Below are positions 9,073-17,795 of a stretch of 64,000 nt of DNA, one piece after another (the first letter of the stretch is position 1; the number at the start of each line of letters is the position of its first letter). The notes under the pieces were generated by a model that was not told the DNA's origin, made no database searches, and was given only the letters and a program-made list of their open reading frames with translations. Source of the DNA: Paenibacillus sp. 37 (GTDB taxonomy: Bacteria > Bacillota > Bacilli > Paenibacillales > Paenibacillaceae). Made by a program: the position numbers and the translations under genes. Location: assembly GCF_008386395.1 (NCBI RefSeq), contig NZ_CP043761.1, forward strand, positions 1,426,001 to 1,490,000, written 5' to 3'.

Positions 9073-9534
9073 ATGATGATTACAGGCATATTTGAAACAC
9101 ATCTAAACGTGACGGATCTGGAGAGATCCCATCATTTCTATGAAACGGTCCTGGGTTTACGCCATGCCTATGGGCAGAAAGAACGCGGAAACTCCTTCTA
9201 CTGGATTGGTGGAAAAGGCAACGCCATGCTGGGATTGTGGCAAAAGGAACCTTCCGAGGTGAAACGTCAACACTTTGCTTTTCATGTATCTCTGGAGGAT
9301 ATGAAACATGCGGTGGCTCACTTGGAGAACAAAGGGATCAAGACACAGAACTTCCTGAATGATGATATCGGTGAACTGTACGTCTTCGGCTGGATGCCTG
9401 CGGTATCTGTATATTTTAACGATCCGGATGGTCATTTGCTTGAATTCATCGCCATGCTCCCGGATGAAGCGAAGCCTGAACTTGGCATGGTGCCGTGGAG
9501 TCAGTGGGAGGAGATGCAGGAGAAGACTGTATGA
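9073..9534 (+). CDS. VOC-superfamily (glyoxalase/dioxygenase fold) protein
   Basis: Vicinal-oxygen-chelate protein of 153 residues. A beta-alpha-beta-beta-beta module begins FETHLNVTDLERSHHFYETVLGL and ends VSVYFNDPDGHLLEFIAML, the usual metal-ligand Glu motif. The family includes glyoxalase I, fosfomycin-resistance enzymes and extradiol dioxygenases, and the sequence alone does not choose among them. The ATG at 9073 is preferred; the open frame continues upstream but only to a TTG overlapping the previous stop. Translationally coupled to the next VOC gene by ATGA overlap. Confidence 0.85.
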   Translation: MMITGIFETHLNVTDLERSHHFYETVLGLRHAYGQKERGNSFYWIGGKGNAMLGLWQKEPSEVKRQHFAFHVSLEDMKHAVAHLENKGIKTQNFLNDDIGELYVFGWMPAVSVYFNDPDGHLLEFIAMLPDEAKPELGMVPWSQWEEMQEKTV

Positions 9535-10166
9535 TGATTGAAGAATTACAGTTATATACAACACGGCTGGAGGACCTCAAGCATTTTTATCGTGATACGT
9601 TGGGAATGGAGGTGTCCAATGCGACAGATCAGGCTTTCAACCTGGAGGTTGGAGGGACAAAGATGATTTTCAAACCGTGTGAAACAGATCGTGAGCCCTT
9701 TTATCATGTGGCCTGGTCGATTCCGACGAATCGGTTCAAGCAAGCGAAGCAGTGGGCTGCATCACGTGTTGTTTTAAGCAGAGAAGGAGATCGGGATGAG
9801 ACGTACTCTACTAACTGGAACTCTCATTCTCTCTATTTCGAAGATCCGGCAGGCAATATTATTGAGCTGATTGCTCATCATCGTATTCAAAACGAGAGTG
9901 ACCATGACTTCTCGACTCAAGATATATTACAGGTGTGTGAGATTGGCCTAGTGACGGAGGATGTTCTGTCTACGGTGAATGAGCTTCAGCGGATTGGACT
10001 CACGCGCTGGGGTGAGGTTAGTGATACCTTTGCTCCTGTAGGAGATGTACATGGTTTATTTATTGTGGTGAAGAAGGATCGGACGTGGTTTTTCTCTACG
10101 CAAAAAGCAGAGATTTATCCGCTGGAAGTATCCATCCGTGGGGTGGGCAAGCTTCGAATTGGCTAA
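9531..10166 (+). CDS. VOC-superfamily protein, two-module
   Basis: Protein of 211 residues. The first VOC module (LYTTRLEDLKHFYRDTLGM ... SLYFEDPAGNIIELIAHH) is complete. The second half (VCEIGLVTEDVLSTVNELQRIG ... GDVHGLFIVVKKDR) resembles a weaker second module, as in two-domain bleomycin-resistance/dioxygenase-like proteins. It starts within the stop of the preceding VOC gene (ATGA), with AGGAGA upstream, so the two are co-translated. Function is not known; shared operon with an FMN reductase suggests small-molecule detoxification or modification. Confidence 0.8.
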   Translation: MMIEELQLYTTRLEDLKHFYRDTLGMEVSNATDQAFNLEVGGTKMIFKPCETDREPFYHVAWSIPTNRFKQAKQWAASRVVLSREGDRDETYSTNWNSHSLYFEDPAGNIIELIAHHRIQNESDHDFSTQDILQVCEIGLVTEDVLSTVNELQRIGLTRWGEVSDTFAPVGDVHGLFIVVKKDRTWFFSTQKAEIYPLEVSIRGVGKLRIG

Positions 10167-10284
10167 ACTTTGCATTCCGGGGCAAAACGGGCATATGTGG
10201 AGCAATTCCATCATGTTATAGAAGTAAACGCTTTATTTATTCATTCCAGGGTAGTTTCTCTGATGGGCTTACATATGATGAAGG

Positions 10285-11247
10285 GTGGTGGCAAGCTTGG
10301 ATCGACGTTTGTTGGAAGATGGACTTGCGATTATCGTTTCCAGTCGGGAACGTACAGGAGATCTGTGGCACGCCCATTATGGAGCGGGTGCAATTGCGGC
10401 ATATTTTTGGGTACGGGAAAATCGTCTCACTGCCCTTGCCGCTGGCAGTGTTACGGCCGAAGCAAAAGCCATGCTTCGCCAGCATGGAATCAGCCCTGGT
10501 CAGACCTCTCCGATTGGTGAGATGATGCCCAAGAAAGATGCCGAAGCGCGTATTACGGACGCATTGGATCGAACGATTGGAGAACTGCACTGGATTGGAC
10601 ACCAGGCCATCTACGGGGCAATCAGTCTGAAAGCTATTCGCGAACTGGATGGATGGGGCACTGCGGAGGATATTGGTCGGCTGGTTGAACTGATCGATTC
10701 ATTCGATCGAACCATCCCGGGAAGATCTTGGATGAACACAACGATGAAAGAAATTCGCAGTCTCAAGCCGGAAAAAAGCGATGGTTTCCCTGATATTGAA
10801 GATCCAGTTCAGTTGTCACGTCTGATTCTGGATGAGCTTGTTGCTTTCCAGACTATCTATCACGCGGAAGCGCATCATGATCTGATCGGTCATATGCTGA
10901 CCTATGGACATGCGCTTAACATATTATATGAATTGGGTTATCCGGCATTATTCCACAAAGGCATTCCGCCTTTCCTTACCATGGTGAAGGCACTACGCTT
11001 AAGCCGAGATGTGGATATTGAACAGGCGATGCCGACATTGCAATCACCCGTAGACCTGCTTCCACTGGAACGGGCGGAACGATCAGTGGCGCTCCCTCAT
11101 GAACTGGAATACTGGCTCACCGACAGACGTTCCCGTGACTGGAACGGAGGTCATGTGTTCAAATTCCCGTTCAGCTTCTATCATCATGCCAAGAACGGGG
11201 AGCCCGTACCAGAAACATGGGAGAACTTTCGTTATATCATCGCGTGA
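10285..11247 (+). CDS. Conserved-looking protein of unknown function
   Basis: 320-residue soluble protein that I do not recognise. It is mostly helical and rich in His and acidic residues, including HWIGHQAIYGAISLKAIREL, YHAEAHHDLIGHMLTYGHAL and a C-terminal DWNGGHVFKFPFSFYHHAKN. The clustered histidines could bind metal or heme, but no standard motif is complete. There is no signal peptide or clear membrane segment. The start is probably one of two adjacent GTG codons at 10285/10288 after GAAGGG; a TTG 12 bases on is an alternative. It stands alone after the VOC operon, and a perfect palindromic terminator follows. Confidence 0.75.
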   Translation: MVASLDRRLLEDGLAIIVSSRERTGDLWHAHYGAGAIAAYFWVRENRLTALAAGSVTAEAKAMLRQHGISPGQTSPIGEMMPKKDAEARITDALDRTIGELHWIGHQAIYGAISLKAIRELDGWGTAEDIGRLVELIDSFDRTIPGRSWMNTTMKEIRSLKPEKSDGFPDIEDPVQLSRLILDELVAFQTIYHAEAHHDLIGHMLTYGHALNILYELGYPALFHKGIPPFLTMVKALRLSRDVDIEQAMPTLQSPVDLLPLERAERSVALPHELEYWLTDRRSRDWNGGHVFKFPFSFYHHAKNGEPVPETWENFRYIIA

Positions 11248-11264
11248 GATAAAACATACATTTC

Positions 11265-11298
11265 AGAAGGGGTGTCCGTCATGACGGACACCCCTTCT
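11265..11298. terminator. Palindromic terminator between convergent genes
   Basis: A perfect 34-base palindrome: AGAAGGGGTGTCCGTC, AT, then its complement. It sits between two convergent genes. There is no long T tract, so efficiency is uncertain. Confidence 0.7.
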
Positions 11299-11342
11299 AG
11301 ACATTATTCTGGTCTACCGAATTGTGGGCATCCTGTACCTGT

Positions 11343-11831
11343 TTAACGGGGCCAAATTTCAAGGATAAACAGGATCAGCATGACTCTGGACACCAGCATG
11401 TATGGTGATTTTCGTACGGGCTGACGCGCTGCCCATATTCCCCAGGAGCTCATAAGTGCAATACTCCCCCAGAACATCCATAAGGAGATGCCTTCGGGTG
11501 TAAATAGAAAGGACAGCTTGGGCAGTCCCCTGTTGCCAGCCCCAAGAAGAACAGTGGTCATATAGACGAGCACAAGGAAAAACAACTCGAAGAGCAGGGT
11601 TTGCAGCCAGAAATAATAGATGTTGAACACTCGTAGCATGATGACTGTGATCAGGATAAACAGGATACCCACAGATAAGAATGTTGCCGCGGTCCACCCA
11701 ATGAGAGATGTTGTTATAACATCTGTTTCCTGATATAAGATGTACATCGCCAACGCATACATAGCGGGGCCCGCCATATAACTGGTGACAGCAATCCAAA
11801 GATAGAAGAAATACCTCTTTTTCATGGTCAT
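11343..11831 (-). CDS. Small multi-pass membrane protein, unknown function
   Basis: About 162 residues with four to five hydrophobic segments: LWIAVTSYMAGPAMYALAMY, LIGWTAATFLSVGILFILIT, a third starting YYFWLQTLLFELFFLVLVYM, LWMFWGSIALMSSWGIWAAR, and a short one at the C-terminus. Charged residues lie only in loops. No family motif is seen. Start 11831 (MTMKKRYFF) is chosen because AAAGG lies 6 bases before it; an ATG 6 bases upstream would be too close to that site. Monocistronic and convergent with the preceding gene. Confidence 0.75.
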   Translation of the reverse strand: MTMKKRYFFYLWIAVTSYMAGPAMYALAMYILYQETDVITTSLIGWTAATFLSVGILFILITVIMLRVFNIYYFWLQTLLFELFFLVLVYMTTVLLGAGNRGLPKLSFLFTPEGISLWMFWGSIALMSSWGIWAARQPVRKSPYMLVSRVMLILFILEIWPR

Positions 11832-11989
11832 ATCCATCCTTTATTGTTTGTAGGATTTGAAAGCTACTTATGTCATATAAACATCATCAGGATGGGTTTG
11901 GTTGGACTATCGATAGGAGTTTCTCGCGAGAAATCGGCATTTAACCGCCATAGAGACGACCACATTCAGGCGTAATTCATCCCGTTTAC

Positions 11990-12102
11990 CATCAGCACGA
12001 GTGGGCAAAGGAGGTAAAATGGTATTATCGGATCAGCAGCAAGGCAGACACACCGACAGCTCATACGCTAACGTACAGCCGGCCAGGGGACCGGTTTTTT
12101 AA
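11990..12102 (+). ncRNA. Structured leader/sRNA-like element, copy 1
   Basis: About 105 bases closely similar to 14566-14671. Shared blocks are GTATTATCGGATCA, CACCGA-AGC, CATACGCTAA and GTACAG, then a CCGG-rich hairpin with T6 (12079-12100). TACG-CTAA-CGTA forms a perfect small hairpin here; the other copy has TACG-CTAA-TGTA (a G-T pair), so pairing is kept. It ends 70 bases before the DUF4127 start. I do not recognise a known riboswitch family. Confidence 0.55.
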
Positions 12103-12169
12103 TTCGGTGATTGCATCCTTGCCCTGATCGGGTATTAAAGACTAAACAGATAACAGGAGGCTACGTGAT

Positions 12170-14020
12170 ATGAAAACAGTATTGTATGTTCCACTGGATG
12201 ATCGTCCAGCGAATCTGGATGATGTGATTGTGCAAGGGAAAGCAGCCGGTATCCATATCGTTACACCGAACCTGAGTGATATTAAGAATCGTCTGGATTC
12301 GGAGAAAACCGTAGATGGCACAACGCTGCTCGGCACCTCCGCGCCGGTTTATGGCAAACCGTCCAAGATTCACGACTTTATTCTGAAACATGCTGCCAAG
12401 GTCGACGGATTCATTATCTCATCCGATATGCTAGCTTATGGCGGTCTGATTGGCAGTCGTCAACTCCGCGAAGATGGAGGAGGCGCCTATCCTGAATATG
12501 ATGATGAGACCACTCGTTTGCTGGACGTGATCCGCGTGATCAAGCAAAAATATCCACGCAAACCCGTATTTGTAATGGATACCATCATGCGTTTGGCTAC
12601 AACCTCGTTTGCAGATGGCTTGGCGCTCGACGCATATAATGAGTCCCGTGCGTTGATGCAGCAGCCGCGTCAGACATACACCGAATTTGAAGATATTATT
12701 CAAGGATATAACCTGTCCCCGGATGGAGTGGAGTATGGGATAACGACCTATTTTGATAAAGAACAGTATTACAACACAAGACAGCATAAATTCAAAACAA
12801 ATCTGTACATTTTGGAGCAGCTGGCTCGCACAGGTTATATCGATTTCCTTGCAGTTGGTGTTGACGATGCCAACACGCAGGGGGTTCAGATCAATGAAAT
12901 CAAATATGTAGAAGCGCGGATCAATGACTGGTTGGGTGGAACCAATGGGCAAAATCCGGATCGTGCTATCATTCTGCCGGATGCAGATGGTCTGGGGCAC
13001 GCTTTGGTTGCTCGCATGGCTAACCAGTTGTTCCGAGGTGGGGCGAAGACACGTTACGGCGTGAAATATTTTGGTCCTCACGGCAATACCATCATTAACA
13101 CGTATGAGTACATGGATGTACACGAGAATGTGGTTCGTCACGTGGATATTGTGGGCGGTGTGCTTGTGGTGGATTCGGCATATCCTGAACCGGAGGTGGT
13201 GACGGATCCGATGACTAGTGTGGATAATGAACAGCTGGTGGCTGTATCAGTCGAGCAAGTTGTTCCATTTGATATGGCTTCCGAACTGGATCGTATGACC
13301 AAGGGTCACCCGGGTAATTCCGGGGAGAACACAAGCATCGACATTGAGATTATTGCGATTACGGCTCTGGATCAGGTGCAGGCTGCGTTGGAACAATTGA
13401 CGCTGAATGGGGAACAAGGCCTGCCTTCGGTGTTGATTGATTTTGTGGGGAAAGGACCAGCCAATGTTGATGTTGCTGAAGCGTTGCTCAACAGTCCATA
13501 TACCGGACGGGTTCTGGGTTACAGTGCTTGGAATACACCAGGTAACAAAATCGGTATTGCTGTAGGCATGGGACAGTCGAGGTACGCGTTGATCACAACA
13601 GAGAAGCATGAGCATAAGTTGCGTGATGCAATGAATGCACATGGCTCACTGTTGTTTAAGCGTTTCCTGAAGGATTATTACTACAAAGCGGTAGCGATTG
13701 CGGAGATCCGCACGTATTCCCGAGCCCATGCGCTGTATACCAACGTGGCTACCCTTTCGGATCAAAATATGTTGCTGTTTAACTCAGAGGAAGACTATGC
13801 CCATTTGCAAACATTGCTGCGTGATTTGATGCAGACGTATACCACGGCGCTTGCGAATAAAACAGCCTTCCAGTCAGGCAATGTGGCGATTAAGCAGATC
13901 TGTAATGACGAATTGTCCTATGCCACATATGGCAGTGCGCTGTTGGAATATGCGAATCCGGATTTCATCTGGGGCCGTGCATTTGAGATCACATTGAATC
14001 CGAAGGTTACGCTGAACTAA
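12170..14020 (+). CDS. DUF4127-family protein
   Basis: 616-residue protein with the family's N-terminal signature VLYVPLDDRPANLDDV, then SSDMLAYGGLIGSR, FVMDTIMRLATT, VDDANTQGVQ and ILPDADGLG. Lactate/malate-independent DUF4127 proteins are widespread in Bacillales and have no established reaction. The many Asp-rich loops (DDR, DDAN, DADG) suggest metal binding, an inference. No signal peptide or membrane segment is visible, so it is probably cytoplasmic. AGGAGG lies 9 bases before the ATG. A structured element with a terminator precedes the gene and may act as an attenuator. Confidence 0.85.
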   Translation: MKTVLYVPLDDRPANLDDVIVQGKAAGIHIVTPNLSDIKNRLDSEKTVDGTTLLGTSAPVYGKPSKIHDFILKHAAKVDGFIISSDMLAYGGLIGSRQLREDGGGAYPEYDDETTRLLDVIRVIKQKYPRKPVFVMDTIMRLATTSFADGLALDAYNESRALMQQPRQTYTEFEDIIQGYNLSPDGVEYGITTYFDKEQYYNTRQHKFKTNLYILEQLARTGYIDFLAVGVDDANTQGVQINEIKYVEARINDWLGGTNGQNPDRAIILPDADGLGHALVARMANQLFRGGAKTRYGVKYFGPHGNTIINTYEYMDVHENVVRHVDIVGGVLVVDSAYPEPEVVTDPMTSVDNEQLVAVSVEQVVPFDMASELDRMTKGHPGNSGENTSIDIEIIAITALDQVQAALEQLTLNGEQGLPSVLIDFVGKGPANVDVAEALLNSPYTGRVLGYSAWNTPGNKIGIAVGMGQSRYALITTEKHEHKLRDAMNAHGSLLFKRFLKDYYYKAVAIAEIRTYSRAHALYTNVATLSDQNMLLFNSEEDYAHLQTLLRDLMQTYTTALANKTAFQSGNVAIKQICNDELSYATYGSALLEYANPDFIWGRAFEITLNPKVTLN

Positions 14021-14024
14021 ACTG

Positions 14025-14369
14025 TTATCTCACCATGGGCTCCTCATGTTTGGGATCATCACTGGTATGACTGTACTGCTTAATCTCGCCGTTGTTATAA
14101 ATGATGTATTGGTACTTCGCTTCGAGTTCATCTGCGAATGTTACTGAGGCACCGTAAGGTGCTTCAGAACTTTTTGAGGAGTAAGTCCCTTTTACTTCGA
14201 TAAGCTGTTCGGGAGAGTAACCTTTCTGTTCGATCAGGTAAGTGGTTACCTGTTGTTCAGCATCATTTTTCTTGAGCGGATTACCAAGCAGTCCGAAATA
14301 AGCCCAGCAGGATATCCCGAGTATAAATGATAAGACGACAAGTGAAGTGATCTTGAATGTTTTACTCAT
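14025..14369 (-). CDS. DUF3139-like small membrane-anchored protein
   Basis: About 114 residues. One N-terminal hydrophobic segment (KITSLVVLSFILGISCWAYF) anchors it, and a small extracytoplasmic domain follows with QQVTTYLIEQKGYSPEQLIE and YQYIIYNNGEIKQY. This pattern matches DUF3139 proteins of Bacillales, whose function is unknown. Start 14369 is preferred to the ATG 6 bases upstream because GAGAGGA is then at a suitable distance. Convergent with the DUF4127 gene, only 4 bases between stops. Confidence 0.75.
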   Translation of the reverse strand: MSKTFKITSLVVLSFILGISCWAYFGLLGNPLKKNDAEQQVTTYLIEQKGYSPEQLIEVKGTYSSKSSEAPYGASVTFADELEAKYQYIIYNNGEIKQYSHTSDDPKHEEPMVR

Positions 14370-14565
14370 TGGCATTCCTCTCTGTTTTAAGTAAGTGGCA
14401 ACGAATTTGATAATGAAATATTAATATATTTGGATAAATTTATCAATTATTTGTTCTTAATTTTAATGCTTACTTAGGTATCCTTTTAAGGATGATTCCA
14501 GAATCGTCTTTTTTCCACCCGAACGACTCCCTTAATCGCACCGAAGTCGTACGGAACACCATCCG

Positions 14566-14671
14566 CGCTAGGGATGAAAGGGTGTAAGATTGTATTATCG
14601 GATCAATAACAAGGGACGCACCGAAAGCACATACGCTAATGTACAGACCGGCCAAATGGCCGGTCTTTTTG
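14566..14671 (+). ncRNA. Structured leader/sRNA-like element, copy 2
   Basis: Second copy of the element at 11990. It keeps GTATTATCGGATCA, GCACCGAAAGC, CATACGCTAA and GTACAG, and ends in a perfect terminator hairpin, ACCGGCC-AAAT-GGCCGGT, with T5 (14646-14670). It lies about 130 bases before the first tail gene. It could be a cis-acting attenuator of the tail operon or an independent small RNA. Confidence 0.55.
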
Positions 14672-14800
14672 ATGCGGTGAAGTAGTCCCGGTAATGGTTC
14701 GATAGCATACAGACTCTGAGTTAAAAGGGGGAGTCTACTGCTGCTGCACTGTCGCTGCATCGTGTGGGCAGATCTCAAACTTGCAGCCAAAGGGGGCGAA

Positions 14801-15730
14801 ATGAATGTGTCTATGAGAAATGAAATTAGCACTGCCGTGAGTACTAGTAAAGTGAGTACGCTCATTAAAAAAACGCTGAAACAGAAGCTCGCGGTACTTG
14901 TTCCAGATTGGGATGGTCGTGTGCTGGATGTACCTGCGTCAGGCGAAGTGTTGGCGGGCCCTTGTGCAGTGGTTGCGTTTGCTGAAGAAGTGCCGAAGTC
15001 TGCCTGGGCGGGATATCGACGGATCATTAAAATTTCACCATACGTTCGTCCGGAAGATGGCGGCGCAGAACAAGTGGAAGCTTGGTCAGCCCAGTTAATC
15101 GAAGGGTTGCATCAGGTAAGGTGGATTGACGAAGAAGGTGGAGCCTTCACTTGCATCTATCTGGGTTCTTCAGATAGCGATCGGGTGGATGCAGGATCTG
15201 GCATGCTTACGCGTAGTCTGCGATTCGGAGTGTATGTTCCCGAAGACTCGGGAAATACTCTCGTTGAAACAGAGGACGCGTGGTTAGCTACGCTTCAACG
15301 ATGGACACAGCACGAGCTTGGCTCGGACTGGTCGGTATATGGTGATGTCTGGCCCGGTGGATACGATACGCCGTCTGTATTATGGCGATTGGCCGGATGC
15401 AGCACGTCTGTGGCGGGCACTTCAGCATTGGAGGTTCGGCAACAGTGGATTGGGCATGTGCTCACCGATCATCCAGTACTAACACGTCAGACCGTTACTC
15501 GGTTGGCCCGGCAACTTGCAGTGCAATCTCGTCTTGCCATCACTGAAAAGGATGGCGAAGAGCACGAAGGTAACACACGATATATCACAGTGGATGAAGT
15601 CACAGCAGATTTACAGGCGGATGCCTATCTGAACGGACAGATTCGTCTGACACTACAGCAGCGGATTCGTCGTCCGGGTACAAATGTGCCTTTGATTCGT
15701 GAGATTCACCATACCAAAGGCATGGAGTAA
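14801..15730 (+). CDS. Tail terminator-like protein, module 1 (two similar domains)
   Basis: About 309 residues, first gene of tail module 1. The N-terminal half (residues about 25-150: GPCAVVAFAEE ... YRRIIKISPYVRPEDGG ... MLTRSLRFGVYVPE) and the C-terminal half (WLATLQRWTQHELGSDWSVY ... VLWRLAGCSTS ... QVRLTL-like end) both resemble small phage tail terminator/completion proteins. The protein may therefore be a fusion of two such domains. It sits where XkdJ lies in PBSX, before the small protein and sheath genes. Such proteins cap the tail tube and fix its end. Start 14801 has GGGGG close upstream. The family call comes from position plus fold-like pattern and is moderate. Confidence 0.6.
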   Translation: MNVSMRNEISTAVSTSKVSTLIKKTLKQKLAVLVPDWDGRVLDVPASGEVLAGPCAVVAFAEEVPKSAWAGYRRIIKISPYVRPEDGGAEQVEAWSAQLIEGLHQVRWIDEEGGAFTCIYLGSSDSDRVDAGSGMLTRSLRFGVYVPEDSGNTLVETEDAWLATLQRWTQHELGSDWSVYGDVWPGGYDTPSVLWRLAGCSTSVAGTSALEVRQQWIGHVLTDHPVLTRQTVTRLARQLAVQSRLAITEKDGEEHEGNTRYITVDEVTADLQADAYLNGQIRLTLQQRIRRPGTNVPLIREIHHTKGME

Positions 15731-15974
15731 AAGTTGAGCCCAGAGGAACCGTCTATTAAACGTGGTTTCAGATTATAGCTTTGAGATGATAGATCTAGCT
15801 TCAACATTATAGCTTCATATTCATAGGTTCATAGGATCAAAAATTCATAGATCAAACTTAAAGGTTAAAGTTCCAAGATTAGAATTAAAGCTTCAAGTTT
15901 GTAGCTCGTAGCTCGAAAATCATAGTGATAAGATCAGCGTTTCACGAAATTAGTAGTCCAACAAATGAGGTGAG
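15731..15974. other. AT-rich degenerate-repeat spacer in the tail operon
   Basis: 244 bases with no gene. It is full of imperfect short repeats around ATAGCTTCA, TTCATAG, AGATCAAA and TAGCTCG (twice in tandem near 15902). No hairpin terminator is clear. It may be decayed coding DNA or a spacer. Confidence 0.4.
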
Positions 15975-16181
15975 ATGGCAATGGCAAGCTCAGTGAAAAA
16001 AAACAAACAGACCGCCCCGCGGTATACAAGGGCAGAACTGATGAATCATGCAGAAGCCCTCTTTGCCGTTAAGGCAGAGGTGCTGTACGGTGCGCTGTAC
16101 GAAGCGGCGCAAGAGACGTTTTCCATTGAAGAAACGCAAGAACAAATTAACCAATTTATGAAAGCGAAGGTGAAGGAATAA
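15975..16181 (+). CDS. Small tail-operon protein before sheath, module 1 (XkzB position)
   Basis: 68 residues: a basic N-terminus, then a predicted helical C-terminal part with YTRAELMNHAEALFAV and FSIEETQEQINQFMK. The same C-terminal pattern (KAQFAES ... TLQEAQEHIQQFM) recurs in the module 2 gene at 27427, also directly before the sheath, so the gene is real and conserved. Its stop overlaps the sheath start. An ATG at 15981 is better spaced from GAGG and may be the true start. Function unknown; position matches xkzB of PBSX. Confidence 0.75.
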   Translation: MAMASSVKKNKQTAPRYTRAELMNHAEALFAVKAEVLYGALYEAAQETFSIEETQEQINQFMKAKVKE

Positions 16182-17644
16182 TGGCAGGTGGAACTTGGGA
16201 ACAAACGAATCGTCCGGTCCTTCCGGGCTTATATATGAATTTTCAGGCGGCAGCATCCTCAGCCATTCAAGCGGGTACGCGGGGAACGGTCGTTGTGCCA
16301 ATCAAGGCCAACTGGGGTCCTGTAGGGACTTTTGTTGAAGTAGGGAGCGAAGCGGCGATTGAACGTATCTATGGGGCGAATGTGCTGGACAACGGTACGG
16401 CTTATACGTCCTTGAAGCTCGCCCTGTTGGGTGGGCCGAAGAAGTTGCTCGCTTATCGGGTAGCAAGTGCTGCGGCCAAAGCAGCTACGCTATCTTTGAA
16501 GGACAGCAGTGATGCCAATGTGCTGCAACTGGATGCGAAGTATCCGGGGGATCGTGCAAATGGATTCTACGTCACCATCCAGCCAGGTGTGATTGATAAT
16601 ACGAAACATGAAGTGCGCCTTTTTGAAGGTAACCGGATGTTGTATGCGCTCCTGACAGCGGATATTACAGCAGCTTCTCTGGCAAAAGAGATTAACGCGG
16701 ATGAACGAAATGTCTGGGTGACAGCGCAGGCGATTGGCGATGGTGCAGGTGTAGTTGCAACTGTTGCGGGTGCGGCACTCAAAGGCGGCGTAAGTGGTAA
16801 TGATGACCTAACCAATGCGGAATACATTGCTGTGCAGGGTGCACTGGAAGGGGAGCAATTCGACGTTTTGGCTTTGGATCAGGCGGCTGATGCACCTTTG
16901 CTTGCGAGCTTTGCGGCATGGGTGAAACGTGTGCGTGGTGAAGGCAAGCCGGTGATGGCTGTATTTGGCGGTTCCGCAGCGGATGATACCTCTGCTACAG
17001 CAGCACAAAAAGCAGCAGCGCGTTCACTTGCGCTCAACCATGAAGGTGTGATTAATGTCGGTACAGGCGTGCGCCTTGGAGATGCATTCTACAGTTCGGC
17101 GGAAACATCCGCCTATGTTGCAGGTCTCATCGCCGGACAACGTCTGAACCAATCCACCACCTATGCAGCTACGCCGTTCGATGATGTGACACGTCGCTGG
17201 ACGCGTGCAGAACAGGAGCAGGCGGTACAGAACGGCGTATTTATTTTCTTCCATGATGGACGTCAGGTGAAAGCACTTCGCGGTGTAAACACACTCGTAA
17301 CCCCGGCCGCTGGACAGAATAATGCTTGGAAAAAAATTCGTTCCATTCGTGTGTTGGACGCCATCAACACGGATCTGCAACGCTCCGCGGAAGATACGTA
17401 TATCGGTAAAGTAAACAATACCGAAGAGGGACGTCAGGCACTGATTAGTGCCATGAAGGCCTATTTGGCGCTGCTCGCACAGAGCAATGTGATTGAAGCT
17501 GACGGTTATGATGTCATTCTTGACCCGGCGTATTATGGTGCTGCACCAGTTCTCAAACCGGAGGCAGATCAGGTATTCCTGCAATGGAATGTGAAGCTGA
17601 CCGATGTAATGGAGCAGTTGTTTGGTACATTTTACGTGCAATAA
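16181..17644 (+). CDS. Contractile tail sheath protein, module 1 (XkdK-like)
   Basis: 487-residue sheath subunit that would polymerise around the tail tube and contract to drive it through a target envelope. The start MAGGTWEQTNRPVLPGLYMN is typical of PBSX XkdK. The C-terminal region has RSIRVLDAINTDLQRSAEDT then YIGKVNNTEEGRQAL, the conserved sheath C-terminus. The insertion domain in the middle is less conserved. It is longer than the module 2 sheath (438 residues), with the difference in the central, surface-exposed region. Its start overlaps the preceding stop. High confidence from family match and gene order. Confidence 0.93.
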   Translation: MAGGTWEQTNRPVLPGLYMNFQAAASSAIQAGTRGTVVVPIKANWGPVGTFVEVGSEAAIERIYGANVLDNGTAYTSLKLALLGGPKKLLAYRVASAAAKAATLSLKDSSDANVLQLDAKYPGDRANGFYVTIQPGVIDNTKHEVRLFEGNRMLYALLTADITAASLAKEINADERNVWVTAQAIGDGAGVVATVAGAALKGGVSGNDDLTNAEYIAVQGALEGEQFDVLALDQAADAPLLASFAAWVKRVRGEGKPVMAVFGGSAADDTSATAAQKAAARSLALNHEGVINVGTGVRLGDAFYSSAETSAYVAGLIAGQRLNQSTTYAATPFDDVTRRWTRAEQEQAVQNGVFIFFHDGRQVKALRGVNTLVTPAAGQNNAWKKIRSIRVLDAINTDLQRSAEDTYIGKVNNTEEGRQALISAMKAYLALLAQSNVIEADGYDVILDPAYYGAAPVLKPEADQVFLQWNVKLTDVMEQLFGTFYVQ

Positions 17645-17690
17645 GGTTGTGTGGAAGGAAAGAACTGTTCTTCTAAAATAATTACTATAC

Positions 17691-17775
17691 GTTGAACTGA
17701 TGCTTTACACGATAACAGCGATCGGAAGATTGTTCTGACTGCGGAGTTATACCGTGTAATATTTATTAGTTCAAC
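17691..17775 (+). repeat. Dispersed intergenic element, compact copy with inverted termini
   Basis: 85 bases between the sheath and tube genes. The ends are imperfect inverted repeats (GTTGAACTGATGCTTTACACG, and the complement of CGTGTAATATTTATTAGTTC). The centre carries the family core ATAACAGCGATCGGAAGA. It looks like a shortened form of the copy at 55456. Confidence 0.65.
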
Positions 17776-17795
17776 CAACCCAAGGAGGAAAATAT

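Noticed and set aside
12001..12102. c-di-AMP (ydaO) or c-di-GMP riboswitch
   Set aside because: CCGACAGCT resembles part of ydaO, but the other conserved blocks are missing, and no GEMM core is present.
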